NCBI RefSeq assembly: GCF_946478785.1
Contig: NZ_CAMLDD010000029.1
Span: 1 to 64,000, forward strand
Reading direction: 5' to 3'
DNA from: an uncultured Flavobacterium sp.
Lineage (GTDB): Bacteria > Bacteroidota > Bacteroidia > Flavobacteriales > Flavobacteriaceae
Length of the DNA: 64,000 nucleotides
Part shown: one piece after another, positions 51,678 to 60,128 of the stretch
Layout of the letters: the number at the start of each line of letters is the position of its first letter
How positions within the stretch are numbered: position 1 is the stretch's first letter
The notes under the pieces: model-generated
Seen by the model: only the letters and a program-made list of their open reading frames with translations
What the model was told of the DNA's origin: nothing
The model's database searches: none
Made by a program: the position numbers and the translations under genes

Positions 51678-51708
51678 CGCTGAAATTAGTAATAAATAAT
51701 TGGAGCTC

Positions 51709-52758
51709 ATGAATAAAAAAGCAGAAAATATAATTGTTGGAATTTCGATTGGAGATTTAAACGGTATTGGAAGCGAAGTTATATTAAAAACATTCGAAGA
51801 TTCTCGTATGTTGGAATTATGTACGCCGGTTATTTTTGCAAATGCCAAAATACTCTCTTTCGTTAAAAAAAGCTTTACATCGACAGTTCAATTTCATGGA
51901 ATTGATAAGTTAGATCAGGTAATACCTGGAAAACTCAATGTTCTTAATCTTTGGCGAGAAAGTGTTGACATAAATTTAGGGACAAACGATGAAAAAATAG
52001 GAGAGTACGCTATAAAGTCATTTGTTGCTGCTACAAAAGCCCTGAAAGAAGGAGAAATAGACGTTTTAGTAACTGCTCCGATAAATAAATACAATATTCA
52101 ATCAGAAGATTTTAAATTTCCTGGGCATACAGATTATTTAGATCAGGAACTGGAAGGCAATGCATTAATGATGATGGTTCATGATGACTTAAGAGTTGGT
52201 TTACTAACCGATCATGTTCCTTTAAATGAGGTTTCTTCTCATTTAACCGAAGAATTAATTACGAGAAAAATTGAAACAATCAGAAAGTCGTTAATTCAGG
52301 ATTTTAGCATTGTAAAACCGAAAATTGCCGTATTGAGTTTGAATCCACATGCTGGTGATGGAGGAGTAATAGGAAAAGAAGATGATTTGGTTTTAAAACC
52401 AGCGTTAAAGAAAATATTCGAAGCCGGAACTATGGTTTTTGGTCCTTTTCCTGCAGATGGCTTTTTTGGAAGCGGTCAGTATGAAAAATATGATGCTGTT
52501 GTGGCAACCTATCACGATCAGGGATTGATACCGTTTAAAACATTGTCATTTGGAAAAGGAGTGAATTATTCAGCAGGTCTCAACAGGATCAGAACCTCTC
52601 CGGATCATGGTACAGCTTATGATATTGCAGGAAAAGATTTGGCAGATTATAATTCTTTTAAGGAAGCAGTTTATCTTGCAATTGATATTTTTCGTTCACG
52701 TAATCAATATGAGGAGATTACTGGAAAACCCCTTAAAATAAAAGAAAAACAGTTATAA
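51709..52758 (+). CDS. pdxA: 4-hydroxythreonine-4-phosphate dehydrogenase
   Basis: A 349-residue enzyme of pyridoxal 5'-phosphate synthesis (DXP-dependent route), oxidising 4-phosphohydroxy-L-threonine with NAD. Signature segments: GISIGDLNGIGSEVI at the start, LVTAPINKYNI, FPGHTDYLD with the metal-binding histidine, LNPHAGDGGVIG, and YHDQGLIPFKTL with another histidine ligand, then GLNRIRTSPDHGTAYDIAG. Length matches the family. Its position before DUF177-rpmF is common in Bacteroidota. Confidence 0.96.
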   Translation: MNKKAENIIVGISIGDLNGIGSEVILKTFEDSRMLELCTPVIFANAKILSFVKKSFTSTVQFHGIDKLDQVIPGKLNVLNLWRESVDINLGTNDEKIGEYAIKSFVAATKALKEGEIDVLVTAPINKYNIQSEDFKFPGHTDYLDQELEGNALMMMVHDDLRVGLLTDHVPLNEVSSHLTEELITRKIETIRKSLIQDFSIVKPKIAVLSLNPHAGDGGVIGKEDDLVLKPALKKIFEAGTMVFGPFPADGFFGSGQYEKYDAVVATYHDQGLIPFKTLSFGKGVNYSAGLNRIRTSPDHGTAYDIAGKDLADYNSFKEAVYLAIDIFRSRNQYEEITGKPLKIKEKQL

Positions 52759-52801
52759 ACAAAAAAAGGTGAATAAGATTATTAGTTTTATAATAATTTT
52801 A

Positions 52802-52809
52802 TATCTTTG
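52802..52809 (+). promoter_or_regulatory. Predicted -7 promoter element of the DUF177-rpmF unit
   Basis: TATCTTTG, exact TAnnTTTG match, 55 nt before the ATG at 52865, giving an untranslated leader of roughly 48 nt. Confidence 0.5.
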
Positions 52810-52864
52810 CACCCCAATTCAGGTATCTGAGTTTTAGGTACTAATTGGACAAATTGATGTTGAA

Positions 52865-53407
52865 ATGAGCAAAACAAAAGAATTTTTAATTCCTTTCGTG
52901 GGATTAAAGCTAGGGAAACACCATTTTGAGTATCAAATAAGTAACAAGTTCTTTGAGAGCTTTGATTATGACGAATTTCAAAATTCAGATATCAAAGTAA
53001 ATTTAGTTTTAGAAAAAGGAAGCAACCTGTTAGAGTTGAATTTCAAACATAAAGGAACAGTAAATGTACCTTGTGATTTAACCGGCGAAGATTTTGATTT
53101 GCCTATAAAAGGAAAGATGAAGCTCATCGTTCGTTTTGGGGATGAATTTAATAATGATAATGAAGAGCTGCTGATTTTGCCTCATGGTGAATTTGAACTA
53201 GATGTGTCGCAATATATTTATGAAATGATTGCGCTGTCTGTTCCTTTAAAACGAGTTCATCCAGGTGTAAAAGACGGAAGTTTGCAGACTGAAGCCTTAA
53301 CAAAACTGAATGAATTAAAAGTCAAAGAAATTAAAGAAGAGAGTAAACAAGAAGAAGATACTGACCCGCGTTGGGACAAATTAAAAAAACTATTAACGGA
53401 TAAATAA
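52865..53407 (+). CDS. DUF177 (YceD) family protein
   Basis: A 180-residue protein beginning MSKTKEFLIPFVGLKLGKH. The central region (LELNFKHKGTVNVPCDLTGEDFDLPIKGKMKLIVRFG) is the DUF177 signature, with one cysteine of the usual zinc-like pair. The C-terminal tail KEESKQEEDTDPRWDKLKKLL, with the D-P-R-W-x-x-L-x-x-L motif, is diagnostic. The family is nearly always next to rpmF and is linked to 23S rRNA processing or ribosome assembly. It ends 9 nt before rpmF. Confidence 0.94.
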   Translation: MSKTKEFLIPFVGLKLGKHHFEYQISNKFFESFDYDEFQNSDIKVNLVLEKGSNLLELNFKHKGTVNVPCDLTGEDFDLPIKGKMKLIVRFGDEFNNDNEELLILPHGEFELDVSQYIYEMIALSVPLKRVHPGVKDGSLQTEALTKLNELKVKEIKEESKQEEDTDPRWDKLKKLLTDK

Positions 53408-53416
53408 TATAGTAAA

Positions 53417-53611
53417 ATGGCACATCCTAAGAGAAAAATCTCGAAAACAAGAAGAGATAAGAGAAGAACACATTATAAAGCTACTGTAGCTCAAATCGCT
53501 ACATGTCCAATTACCGGAGAGGCACATTTATACCACAGAGCTTACTGGCATGAAGGTAAAATGTATTACAGAGGGCAAGTTGTTATCGATAAATCTGAAG
53601 CGGTTGCTTAA
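53417..53611 (+). CDS. rpmF: 50S ribosomal protein L32
   Basis: A 64-residue basic protein: [20 protein letters not shown] then [24 protein letters not shown]. It retains a single cysteine, so it is a zinc-independent form of L32. It is translated directly after DUF177, as in most bacteria, and followed by a terminator. Confidence 0.97.
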   Translation: MAHPKRKISKTRRDKRRTHYKATVAQIATCPITGEAHLYHRAYWHEGKMYYRGQVVIDKSEAVA

Positions 53612-53634
53612 TACATTTTTGTAAATGATATTAG

Positions 53635-53660
53635 AACTCTCACTATGTGAGAGTTTTTTT
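53635..53660 (+). terminator. Terminator after rpmF
   Basis: AACTCTCAC-tat-GTGAGAGTT, a 9-bp stem with 3-nt loop, followed by a T-run. Confidence 0.88.
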
Positions 53661-53783
53661 TGTTGGATACAACTTTCTTTTTTAAAGAAATTTACGACAA
53701 TGCGTTTAGATTTTTTTTTGTAATTTTCAAGTCTTTTAAAAATTTTTCAAATAGCAGTATTTGAGAGGAAATAATAGAATATA

Positions 53784-54782
53784 ATGAATACAATCACAGC
53801 CGCAATTACCGCTGTTGGAGCTTACGTTCCAGACTTTGTACTTTCAAACAAAGTACTAGAAACAATGGTCGATACTAATGATGAATGGATTACTACTCGT
53901 ACCGGGATAAAAGAAAGAAGAATTTTAAAAGATGCTGACAAAGGAACTTCGTTTCTTGCAATAAAAGCAGCACAGGATTTAATAGCAAAAGCCAATATTG
54001 ATCCTTTAGAAATCGATATGATTATTATGGCAACAGCTACAGCAGATATGCCAGTAGCAGCAACGGGAGTATATGTTGCAACAGAAATTGGAGCTACAAA
54101 TGCATTTGCTTATGATTTGCAGGCTGCCTGTTCCAGTTTTTTATACGGAATGTCTACAGCCGCAGCTTATATTCAATCAGGAAGATATAAAAAAGTATTA
54201 TTAATTGGTGCTGATAAAATGTCATCAATTGTTGATTATACAGACAGAACAACCTGTATTATTTTTGGAGACGGAGCAGGAGCTGTTTTATTCGAACCAA
54301 ATTATGAAGGATTAGGTTTGCAGGATGAATATTTAAGAAGCGATGGTGTAGGCCGCGATTTTCTAAAAATTCCTGCCGGAGGTTCTCTTGTACCAACGAC
54401 TTTAGAAACGGTACAGCAAAACAGACACAATATTATTCAGGACGGAAAAACTGTTTTTAAATATGCTGTGACCAATATGGCTGATGCAAGTGAGACAATT
54501 CTGAAAAGAAACAATCTGACTAACGAAGATGTAAATTGGTTAGTGCCGCATCAGGCAAACAAACGTATTATTGACGCTACTGCAAACAGAATGAATCTAG
54601 AAGATTCAAAAGTATTAATGAATATCGAAAGATATGGTAATACGACTTCGGCAACTCTGCCATTAGTAATTAGCGACTTTGAACATTTATTCAAAAAAGG
54701 AGATAATATTATTTTTGCCGCTTTTGGTGGAGGATTCACTTGGGGATCGATCTATCTGAAATGGGCTTACGATAAGAAATAA
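53784..54782 (+). CDS. fabH: 3-oxoacyl-[ACP] synthase III
   Basis: A 332-residue condensing enzyme that starts fatty-acid synthesis from acyl-CoA and malonyl-ACP. The catalytic triad is visible: Cys116 in DLQAACSSFL, His in WLVPHQANKRI and Asn in ERYGNTTSATLP. NDEWITTRTGIKERR near the N-terminus is diagnostic. It is followed after 23 nt by accB. No plsX gene lies between rpmF and fabH, unlike the arrangement known from E. coli. Confidence 0.96.
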   Translation: MNTITAAITAVGAYVPDFVLSNKVLETMVDTNDEWITTRTGIKERRILKDADKGTSFLAIKAAQDLIAKANIDPLEIDMIIMATATADMPVAATGVYVATEIGATNAFAYDLQAACSSFLYGMSTAAAYIQSGRYKKVLLIGADKMSSIVDYTDRTTCIIFGDGAGAVLFEPNYEGLGLQDEYLRSDGVGRDFLKIPAGGSLVPTTLETVQQNRHNIIQDGKTVFKYAVTNMADASETILKRNNLTNEDVNWLVPHQANKRIIDATANRMNLEDSKVLMNIERYGNTTSATLPLVISDFEHLFKKGDNIIFAAFGGGFTWGSIYLKWAYDKK

Positions 54783-54805
54783 ATTAAAACTAAAAACGAA
54801 TCATT

Positions 54806-55294
54806 ATGGATTTAAAAGAAATTCAAAACCTAATCAAATTTGTAGCAAATTCGGGAGTTGCAGAGGTAAAGTTGGAAATGGATGATGTAAAAATTACCAT
54901 CAGAACAACTTTAGAAGGAAATGTTACTGAAACTACTTATGTCCAACAATTGCCTGCTCAGGCGCAATTATCACAAGCAGTTGCTCCACAACAACAAGCT
55001 CCAGCTGTTGTAAATGTAACTAGTGAGGCGTCTGTACCTGCTGAAAATTCTAAATTCATTACTATAAAATCTCCAATTATCGGGACTTTTTACAGAAAAC
55101 CATCCCCTGACAAACCAGTTTTTACAGAAGTAGGAAGCACTATTTCAAAAGGAGATGTTCTTTGTGTGATTGAAGCAATGAAATTATTCAACGAAATCGA
55201 ATCAGAAGTTTCAGGTAAAATTGTAAAAATTCTTGTTGACGATATGTCTCCTGTAGAATTTGACCAACCTTTATTCTTAGTTGATCCATCATAA
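54806..55294 (+). CDS. accB: Biotin carboxyl carrier protein of acetyl-CoA carboxylase
   Basis: The product is 162 residues. The C-terminal biotinyl domain has Lys126 in [12 protein letters not shown] as the biotin attachment site and the thumb-containing [14 protein letters not shown]. The N-terminal helical part [21 protein letters not shown] is joined by a Gln/Ala/Pro-rich hinge ([13 protein letters not shown]). It carries CO2 from AccC to the carboxyltransferase. Followed by accC after a repeat-rich 110-nt gap. Confidence 0.96.
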   Translation: MDLKEIQNLIKFVANSGVAEVKLEMDDVKITIRTTLEGNVTETTYVQQLPAQAQLSQAVAPQQQAPAVVNVTSEASVPAENSKFITIKSPIIGTFYRKPSPDKPVFTEVGSTISKGDVLCVIEAMKLFNEIESEVSGKIVKILVDDMSPVEFDQPLFLVDPS

Positions 55295-55299
55295 ATAAA

Positions 55300-55398
55300 T
55301 TTAGATTTTAGATTTTAGATTTTAGAGTGGTTCGCAATAAAAATTTTGTTAATCATCTAAAATTATCTAATTATCAAATTGTCTAATTATCTAATTAA
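55300..55398. repeat. AT-rich tandem repeats between accB and accC
   Basis: Four 7-nt units of TTTAGAT (last unit TTTAGAG) at 55300-55327 are followed, after a spacer, by (A)TCTAATT-type units at about 55354-55398 (ATCTAAAATT, ATCTAATT, GTCTAATT, ATCTAATT). The two arrays are roughly complementary, so the leader can fold into a long AT hairpin ahead of accC. Confidence 0.6.
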
Positions 55399-55404
55399 AG
55401 TAAG

Positions 55405-56751
55405 ATGTTTAAAAAAATATTAATTGCGAATAGAGGAGAAATTGCACTTCGTGTAATTCGTACTTGTAAAGAGATGGGAATCAAAACTGTTGCAGTTTAC
55501 TCTACAGCCGATGCAGAAAGTTTACATGTTAAGTTTGCAGATGAAGCGGTTTGTATTGGTCCTCCTCCAAGTAACTTATCGTATTTGAAAATGTCAAATA
55601 TTATTGCTGCTGCAGAAATTACAAATGCAGACGCAATACATCCGGGATACGGATTTTTATCAGAGAATGCTAAATTCTCAAAAATTTGTCAGGAACACGG
55701 AATCAAATTTATCGGTGCCGCCCCTGAAATGATCGACAGAATGGGAGATAAAGCTTCTGCAAAAGCAACAATGAAAGCAGCAGGAGTTCCATGCGTACCA
55801 GGTTCAGACGGATTATTAGAATCTTTCGAACAAACACAACAATTAGCCAAAGAATTTGGTTATCCGGTGATGCTTAAGGCAACTGCCGGTGGTGGTGGAA
55901 AAGGAATGCGTGCCGTTTGGAAAGAAGAAGAGCTTTTGAAAGCTTGGGAAAGTGCACGTCAGGAAGCTGCCGCAGCCTTTGGAAATGACGGAATGTACAT
56001 GGAGAAACTTATTGAAGAACCACGTCATATCGAAATTCAGGTTGTTGGGGATTCATACGGAAAAGCATGTCACCTTTCTGAAAGAGACTGTTCCGTACAA
56101 CGTCGTCACCAGAAATTAACCGAAGAAACACCTTCACCATTCATGACGGATGAATTACGTAACGCAATGGGAGAAGCTGCAGTAAAAGCTGCTGAATTCA
56201 TTAAATACGAAGGCGCCGGAACTGTAGAATTTTTGGTTGACAAACACAGAAACTTCTATTTCATGGAAATGAATACCCGTATTCAGGTAGAGCATCCAAT
56301 TACTGAACAAGTTATTGATTATGATTTAATCCGTGAGCAAATTATGGTAGCTGCCGGAATTCCAATTTCGGGAAGAAACTATTTGCCTGAATTGCATGCT
56401 ATTGAATGTCGTATTAATGCGGAAGATCCTTATAATGATTTTCGTCCTTCACCAGGAAAAATTACTACGCTTCATATGCCTGGAGGTCACGGAGTTCGTT
56501 TAGATACTCACGTTTATTCAGGGTATACGATTCCGCCAAATTACGATTCAATGATTGCCAAGTTAATTACAACTGCACAATCCCGTGAAGAAGCCATCAG
56601 CAAAATGCGAAGAGCTTTGGATGAATTTGTTATCGAAGGTGTAAAAACTACAATACCTTTCCACAGACAATTAATGGATGATCCAAGATATATTGCAGGA
56701 GATTATACGACTGCTTTTATGGATACTTTTAAAATGAATCCAATCGAATAA
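55405..56751 (+). CDS. accC: Biotin carboxylase subunit of acetyl-CoA carboxylase
   Basis: A 448-residue ATP-grasp enzyme: N-terminal [20 protein letters not shown], the ATP-binding glycine-rich loop [23 protein letters not shown], the metal-binding [15 protein letters not shown], and C-terminal biotin carboxylase domain with [16 protein letters not shown]. Length matches E. coli AccC (449). It carboxylates the biotin on AccB. Confidence 0.97.
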   Translation: MFKKILIANRGEIALRVIRTCKEMGIKTVAVYSTADAESLHVKFADEAVCIGPPPSNLSYLKMSNIIAAAEITNADAIHPGYGFLSENAKFSKICQEHGIKFIGAAPEMIDRMGDKASAKATMKAAGVPCVPGSDGLLESFEQTQQLAKEFGYPVMLKATAGGGGKGMRAVWKEEELLKAWESARQEAAAAFGNDGMYMEKLIEEPRHIEIQVVGDSYGKACHLSERDCSVQRRHQKLTEETPSPFMTDELRNAMGEAAVKAAEFIKYEGAGTVEFLVDKHRNFYFMEMNTRIQVEHPITEQVIDYDLIREQIMVAAGIPISGRNYLPELHAIECRINAEDPYNDFRPSPGKITTLHMPGGHGVRLDTHVYSGYTIPPNYDSMIAKLITTAQSREEAISKMRRALDEFVIEGVKTTIPFHRQLMDDPRYIAGDYTTAFMDTFKMNPIE

Positions 56752-56756
56752 ATACT

Positions 56757-56786
56757 AAAAACCTCATTGAAAAATGGGGTTTTTTT
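56757..56786 (+). terminator. Terminator after accC
   Basis: AAAACCTCATT and AATGGGGTTTT (one G-T pair) around a GAAA-containing loop, followed by T-run, starting 6 nt after the stop. Confidence 0.8.
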
Positions 56787-56921
56787 ATGTCTTAATTTGA
56801 AGTTTTTTTAAGTTCAGTTCTTTCTGTCTTTAAAATCCCTAACCTAAACCCGATTATTAGTTTTTAAAGAACACCTTCAGCCTTTATATGCAGAATAGAC
56901 TCTTCATTATACAGAATTACA

Positions 56922-56953
56922 TAAAAAAAGCCACTCTATTTAAGAATGGCTTT
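56922..56953 (-). terminator. Terminator of the second OmpA gene
   Basis: On the minus strand AAAGCCATTCT pairs with AGAGTGGCTTT (one mismatch) and is followed by a T-run. Between the two terminators (56787-56921) nothing else is recognised. Confidence 0.75.
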
Positions 56954-56986
56954 ATTATTTATGTCTAAAACAACTAGTAAATTGTC

Positions 56987-58243
56987 TTAGTTTTTTATTT
57001 TGAAAGTAACTCGGCGGGCTAATTTTCTAGCCAAAGCAGAATCTTTATCTACAGAGGTATCAACACCACCACTGGTAAGTTTTATTCTTTCTGTAGCGAT
57101 CTTTGCTTTAAGAAGAATGCTTTTTACGCTATTTGCTCTTTCGTCAGCTAATTTTTCATTGTATGAAGCGTTTCCAATCTCGTCAGCATAACCTGTAATT
57201 TCAACTGAAGCAGCAGGGTTGTTTCTTAAATAGTTTACAACAAAATTAATACCATCTATAGAAGAATCATTTGGTGTAGATTTGTTGAAATCGAAATAAG
57301 CAGCGACATACCCACCGTTAACCAATTTTGTAATGGATTCGCTATCACTTATTGGAGCATCGCCATTAGTTCTGTTTGTGTAAGTTCTTGTTAGATAACT
57401 TTCTAATTCATCAGGTATGCCATTATTATTCAAATCAACAGCTCTTCCCTTAGAATCTACCATTAGTCCTGCAATAGTATTTGGCTCAAGATCTAAATAA
57501 TCGGCAACACCATCTTTGTCACTATCGATTAACATTTTTTCAAGACTGTCAATTCTTTCTCTTTGAGCTAATATTTCTTTGTCTACAAGAGTAACCCAGT
57601 CTGCATGTTTTTCGTTTTTTCCTAAGTATACTGTCAAACCTATGGTACCATTAAATAAAGCTCCTGTAAAACCTTTTTCCGGATTTTTAGCAGCACCATC
57701 ATATGTGTAGCCTTGAAGAGCATTCATAATAGTTGAAAAATCCCCAGTTAAAACCAATCTGTCAGATAGTTTAACCTGACCAGTTACACCAATGATAAAA
57801 TTAATCATTTTGTCATCTAATGAAGAGTTTTTGTCCTCAAAGTATGCCGCACCAAAACCTGTATGTCCTAATAAACCAATTGTTTTGGTCCAGGTTTCAA
57901 AATTCATGATTCTTCCCAGGTTAGCAACACCCTGAACATCAAATCTATAATATTTTGTATTAAAAGGAGTTGAGTTTTTCTGTTCCTGAAAACTGTTAAG
58001 ACCAAAATCAGCTTTTAAACCAAATTTGTTGTTCAGCATGTAACGAACTCCTAAATCAACAACATATGGGTTTATAGTCGATGTGTAATGTTTCATTGGA
58101 TTTTGTGGCTTGTTAAAGCCGCCTGCAAATTCAACAGACCATTTGTTGAAATTTGCATCATTTAAACTATCGCCAGTGCTTGTCTGGCCATTAACCGTTA
58201 CAAATGTTACAAGTAGAACAAGTAATAGTATAATTTTTTTCAT
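56987..58243 (-). CDS. OmpA family outer-membrane protein
   Basis: The gene encodes 418 residues: signal peptide (KKIILLLVLLVTFVTVNGQ), an N-terminal beta-barrel of about 200 residues (for example VDLGVRYMLNNKFGLKADFG, TGAYFEDK-like strands, GFTGALFNGTIGLTVYLGK), a short coiled segment with a DSDKDGVADYLDLEPN calcium-type repeat, and a C-terminal OmpA domain. The latter contains AAYFDFNKSTPNDSS, VEITGYADEIGNASYNEKLADERA and RRVTFKI. It resembles the truncated OmpA at the left end of the window but has fewer type 3 repeats. It anchors the outer membrane to peptidoglycan. Confidence 0.94.
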   Translation of the reverse strand: MKKIILLLVLLVTFVTVNGQTSTGDSLNDANFNKWSVEFAGGFNKPQNPMKHYTSTINPYVVDLGVRYMLNNKFGLKADFGLNSFQEQKNSTPFNTKYYRFDVQGVANLGRIMNFETWTKTIGLLGHTGFGAAYFEDKNSSLDDKMINFIIGVTGQVKLSDRLVLTGDFSTIMNALQGYTYDGAAKNPEKGFTGALFNGTIGLTVYLGKNEKHADWVTLVDKEILAQRERIDSLEKMLIDSDKDGVADYLDLEPNTIAGLMVDSKGRAVDLNNNGIPDELESYLTRTYTNRTNGDAPISDSESITKLVNGGYVAAYFDFNKSTPNDSSIDGINFVVNYLRNNPAASVEITGYADEIGNASYNEKLADERANSVKSILLKAKIATERIKLTSGGVDTSVDKDSALARKLARRVTFKIKN

Positions 58244-58268
58244 TATAAGTACAATTTTTAATTTCGTG

Positions 58269-58276
58269 CAAAATTA
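58269..58276 (-). promoter_or_regulatory. Predicted -7 promoter element of the second OmpA gene
   Basis: TAATTTTG on the minus strand, exact TAnnTTTG match, 25 nt before the ATG. Confidence 0.45.
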
Positions 58277-58578
58277 CAATATAATTTTTAACATTTAAGA
58301 ACGCAATTCGCAATTATAACAATGTTGTTTGCAATTATGTTAAAAAAATGTTTTCTGAGGCAATTTGACATTACTATTCTGCTTACACCTTGTTTTTATT
58401 GTTTATAATGAATTAAATAAAATTCTGTATATCAATCATTTTGATTATTGATGTAAGTTTTATATGTTAATTTAAAGTATGGTTTCAATTTAGATCTTGA
58501 TTTTCTTCCTTTAATTTAAAAGGAAAAGATACATTACTTAATTAATCCAATAAGCTTGCAATTTAGGCAGAGACGATT

Positions 58579-58667
58579 TTGTGTGTACTTTTTACACAAT
58601 ATATTTTAATATTACACACTTTTTATATTTAAAAGAAATGTTTATATTTACTTAATGTGTTTAAAAA
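58579..58667. promoter_or_regulatory. Repeated TGTGTAA/TTACACA-type motifs, candidate enhancer sites
   Basis: TTGTGT (58579-58584) and ACACAA (58594-58599) form an inverted repeat. ATTACACAC follows near 58611 and TTAATGTGTTTAA near 58654. A further TAATGTGTAAA lies near 58725, past the sigma-54-like element. These repeated words stand out in the 524-nt gap 58244-58767 and lie at the distance upstream of the -24/-12-like element where sigma-54 activators normally bind. Confidence 0.4.
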
Positions 58668-58705
58668 CAGGCATTTGAGGGTTTGGAGATGAATGGTTTA
58701 ATTTC

Positions 58706-58719
58706 GGCACAATAATTTC
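58706..58719 (+). promoter_or_regulatory. Candidate sigma-54 (-24/-12) promoter
   Basis: GGCAC (58706-58710) is followed at the right spacing by TTTC (58716-58719). Compared with TGGCAC-N5-TTGC, it differs in the leading T and in G to T at -13. The predicted start at about 58731 gives a leader of roughly 37 nt before the first PepSY-like gene. Confidence 0.35.
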
Positions 58720-58767
58720 TTTATCTAATGTGTAAAACAATTAATAAATAATTAAAATATATACATT

Positions 58768-59061
58768 ATGAAAAATTTATTTTTATCAGCCGCAATCGTT
58801 TTGGGAGGTTTAACTTCATTTGCATCAACTTCTCCAATTTCTAATACTGTAAAAACAATTTCCATTCAGGACGAATATACAGAAGTTAAATTAGAAGAAG
58901 TACCAACAGCAATTACTGACGCTCTTAAAAAAGCATATCCGGACGTTGTGCTTACAAAAGCATATAAAAATGAAAAATCTGAATATAAATTAGATGTTAC
59001 TGTTGGTGACAAGGTAGGTAATCTTTTTGCTAATGCAGATGGAACCTGGATCAAAAAATAA
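58768..59061 (+). CDS. PepSY-like small secreted protein, copy 1
   Basis: A 97-residue protein: signal peptide MKNLFLSAAIVLGGLTSFAS, then one PepSY-like (BLIP-type) module with EVPTAITDALKKAYPDVVLTKAYKNEKSEYKLDV and a closing NADGTWIKK. The helix-strand-strand unit is typical of small periplasmic Bacteroidota proteins thought to bind or inhibit peptidases. It is the first of four tandem paralogues and the most divergent, with TWIKK at its end and VGNLFAN in place of the K-x-T-V-Y strand. Confidence 0.88.
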   Translation: MKNLFLSAAIVLGGLTSFASTSPISNTVKTISIQDEYTEVKLEEVPTAITDALKKAYPDVVLTKAYKNEKSEYKLDVTVGDKVGNLFANADGTWIKK

Positions 59062-59089
59062 TAGAAGTTAATCCTTAAAACAAATTATT

Positions 59090-59377
59090 ATGAAAAAGTT
59101 AATCTTATCAGCAGCTATCGTTTTAGGAAGTTTATCAATCCAGGCAGCTACAGTAAATTCAACAAATATAGTTATCAAATCAGTAATTCAGGACGAATAT
59201 AAAGAAGTTGATGCTGTGCCGGCAGCCGTTAAAACGGGACTGGATAATGCTTACCCAGGTGTAAAACTTGAAAAAGCATTTGTAAATGACAAAAAAGAAT
59301 ATAAAGTAGAAATAACAGTAAGAGGAGAAAAATCTACTGTTTATACAGATGAAAAGGGAAACATCATTAAAAAATAA
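59090..59377 (+). CDS. PepSY-like small secreted protein, copy 2
   Basis: The product is 95 residues: signal peptide MKKLILSAAIVLGSLSIQAA and module VDAVPAAVKTGLDNAYPGVKLEKAFVNDKKEYKVEI followed by KSTVYTDEKGNIIKK. It lies 28 nt after copy 1. The first 45 bases of the gene are nearly identical in DNA to copies 3 and 4, which points to recent tandem duplication or gene conversion. Confidence 0.88.
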   Translation: MKKLILSAAIVLGSLSIQAATVNSTNIVIKSVIQDEYKEVDAVPAAVKTGLDNAYPGVKLEKAFVNDKKEYKVEITVRGEKSTVYTDEKGNIIKK

Positions 59378-59391
59378 TTTAAAACAGCATT

Positions 59392-59688
59392 ATGAAAAAA
59401 TTAATCTTATCTGCAGCAATTATTTTAGGAGGTTTATCAGTTCAGGCAGCTATTCCGGAAACAAACCTTTTGAGTATTGATTCAGTTATTATTCAGGATG
59501 AGTATACAGAGGTTGCCTCAGATGCAGTTCCGGCAGCAGTAAAATCTACAGCAGAAAAATCTTTTCCGAATACCAAGCTTGAAAAAGCATACAAAAATGA
59601 AAAAAACGAGTATAAACTGGAGATTTCGAGTGGAGATAAAAAGTATACTGTTTTTACAGATGCTTCCGGAAACATCATTAAAAAATAA
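59392..59688 (+). CDS. PepSY-like small secreted protein, copy 3
   Basis: The product is 98 residues: signal peptide MKKLILSAAIILGGLSVQAA and module DAVPAAVKSTAEKSFPNTKLEKAYKNEKNEYKLEISSGDKKYTVFTD by pattern, ending ASGNIIKK. In this copy the central Y-P is F-P. The gap to copy 2 is 14 nt, the shortest in the array, and the gaps share the word AAAAAATAATTTAAAA. Confidence 0.88.
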   Translation: MKKLILSAAIILGGLSVQAAIPETNLLSIDSVIIQDEYTEVASDAVPAAVKSTAEKSFPNTKLEKAYKNEKNEYKLEISSGDKKYTVFTDASGNIIKK

Positions 59689-59705
59689 TTTAAAAATTTA
59701 GCATT

Positions 59706-60002
59706 ATGAAAAAGTTAATCTTATCAGCAGCAGTAATTCTTGGAAGTTTGTCAATTTACGCAACAACCACTACTAGTGTAGAGCCCGTAAAAACTTCCAT
59801 AAATTTTCAATCAGAATATAAAGAAATTAAAGCAGAAGAAGTTCCAGAGGCTGTAACAAAAGCTTTGGAAACTGCATATCCGGGAGCAAAACTTGAAAAA
59901 GCATTTGTAAACGAGAAAAAAGAGTACAAATTAGAAATAGCAGTTGAGGACCAAAAGGCTACTGTTTACTCAGATGCCAATGGTAACTGGTTAAAAATAT
60001 AA
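59706..60002 (+). CDS. PepSY-like small secreted protein, copy 4
   Basis: The product is 98 residues: signal peptide MKKLILSAAVILGSLSIYAT and module AEEVPEAVTKALETAYPGAKLEKAFVNEKKEYKLEIAVEDQKATVYSD by pattern, ending ANGNWLKI. It is the last copy, and an 11-bp terminator follows. All four are predicted periplasmic and may form homo- or hetero-oligomers; no catalytic residues are seen. Confidence 0.88.
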   Translation: MKKLILSAAVILGSLSIYATTTTSVEPVKTSINFQSEYKEIKAEEVPEAVTKALETAYPGAKLEKAFVNEKKEYKLEIAVEDQKATVYSDANGNWLKI

Positions 60003-60033
60003 TTAGGTGAATTAGATTTATGTTTTTGGTGAA

Positions 60034-60066
60034 AAAGAGATTGCTTTTAGCAGTCTCTTTTTTTTT
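60034..60066 (+). terminator. Terminator of the PepSY-like array
   Basis: AAAGAGATTGC and GCAGTCTCTTT form an 11-bp stem (one G-T pair) with a 5-nt loop, followed by eight or more T. Confidence 0.85.
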
Positions 60067-60128
60067 GCATAATTTTATGAAAATCTACTTTAAATAGTGG
60101 TATTTTAGCAAAAAAGTCACTAAAACGC

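Noticed and set aside
55300..55398. CRISPR array
   Set aside because: Units are 7-8 nt, AT-only and without spacers; no cas genes are in the window.
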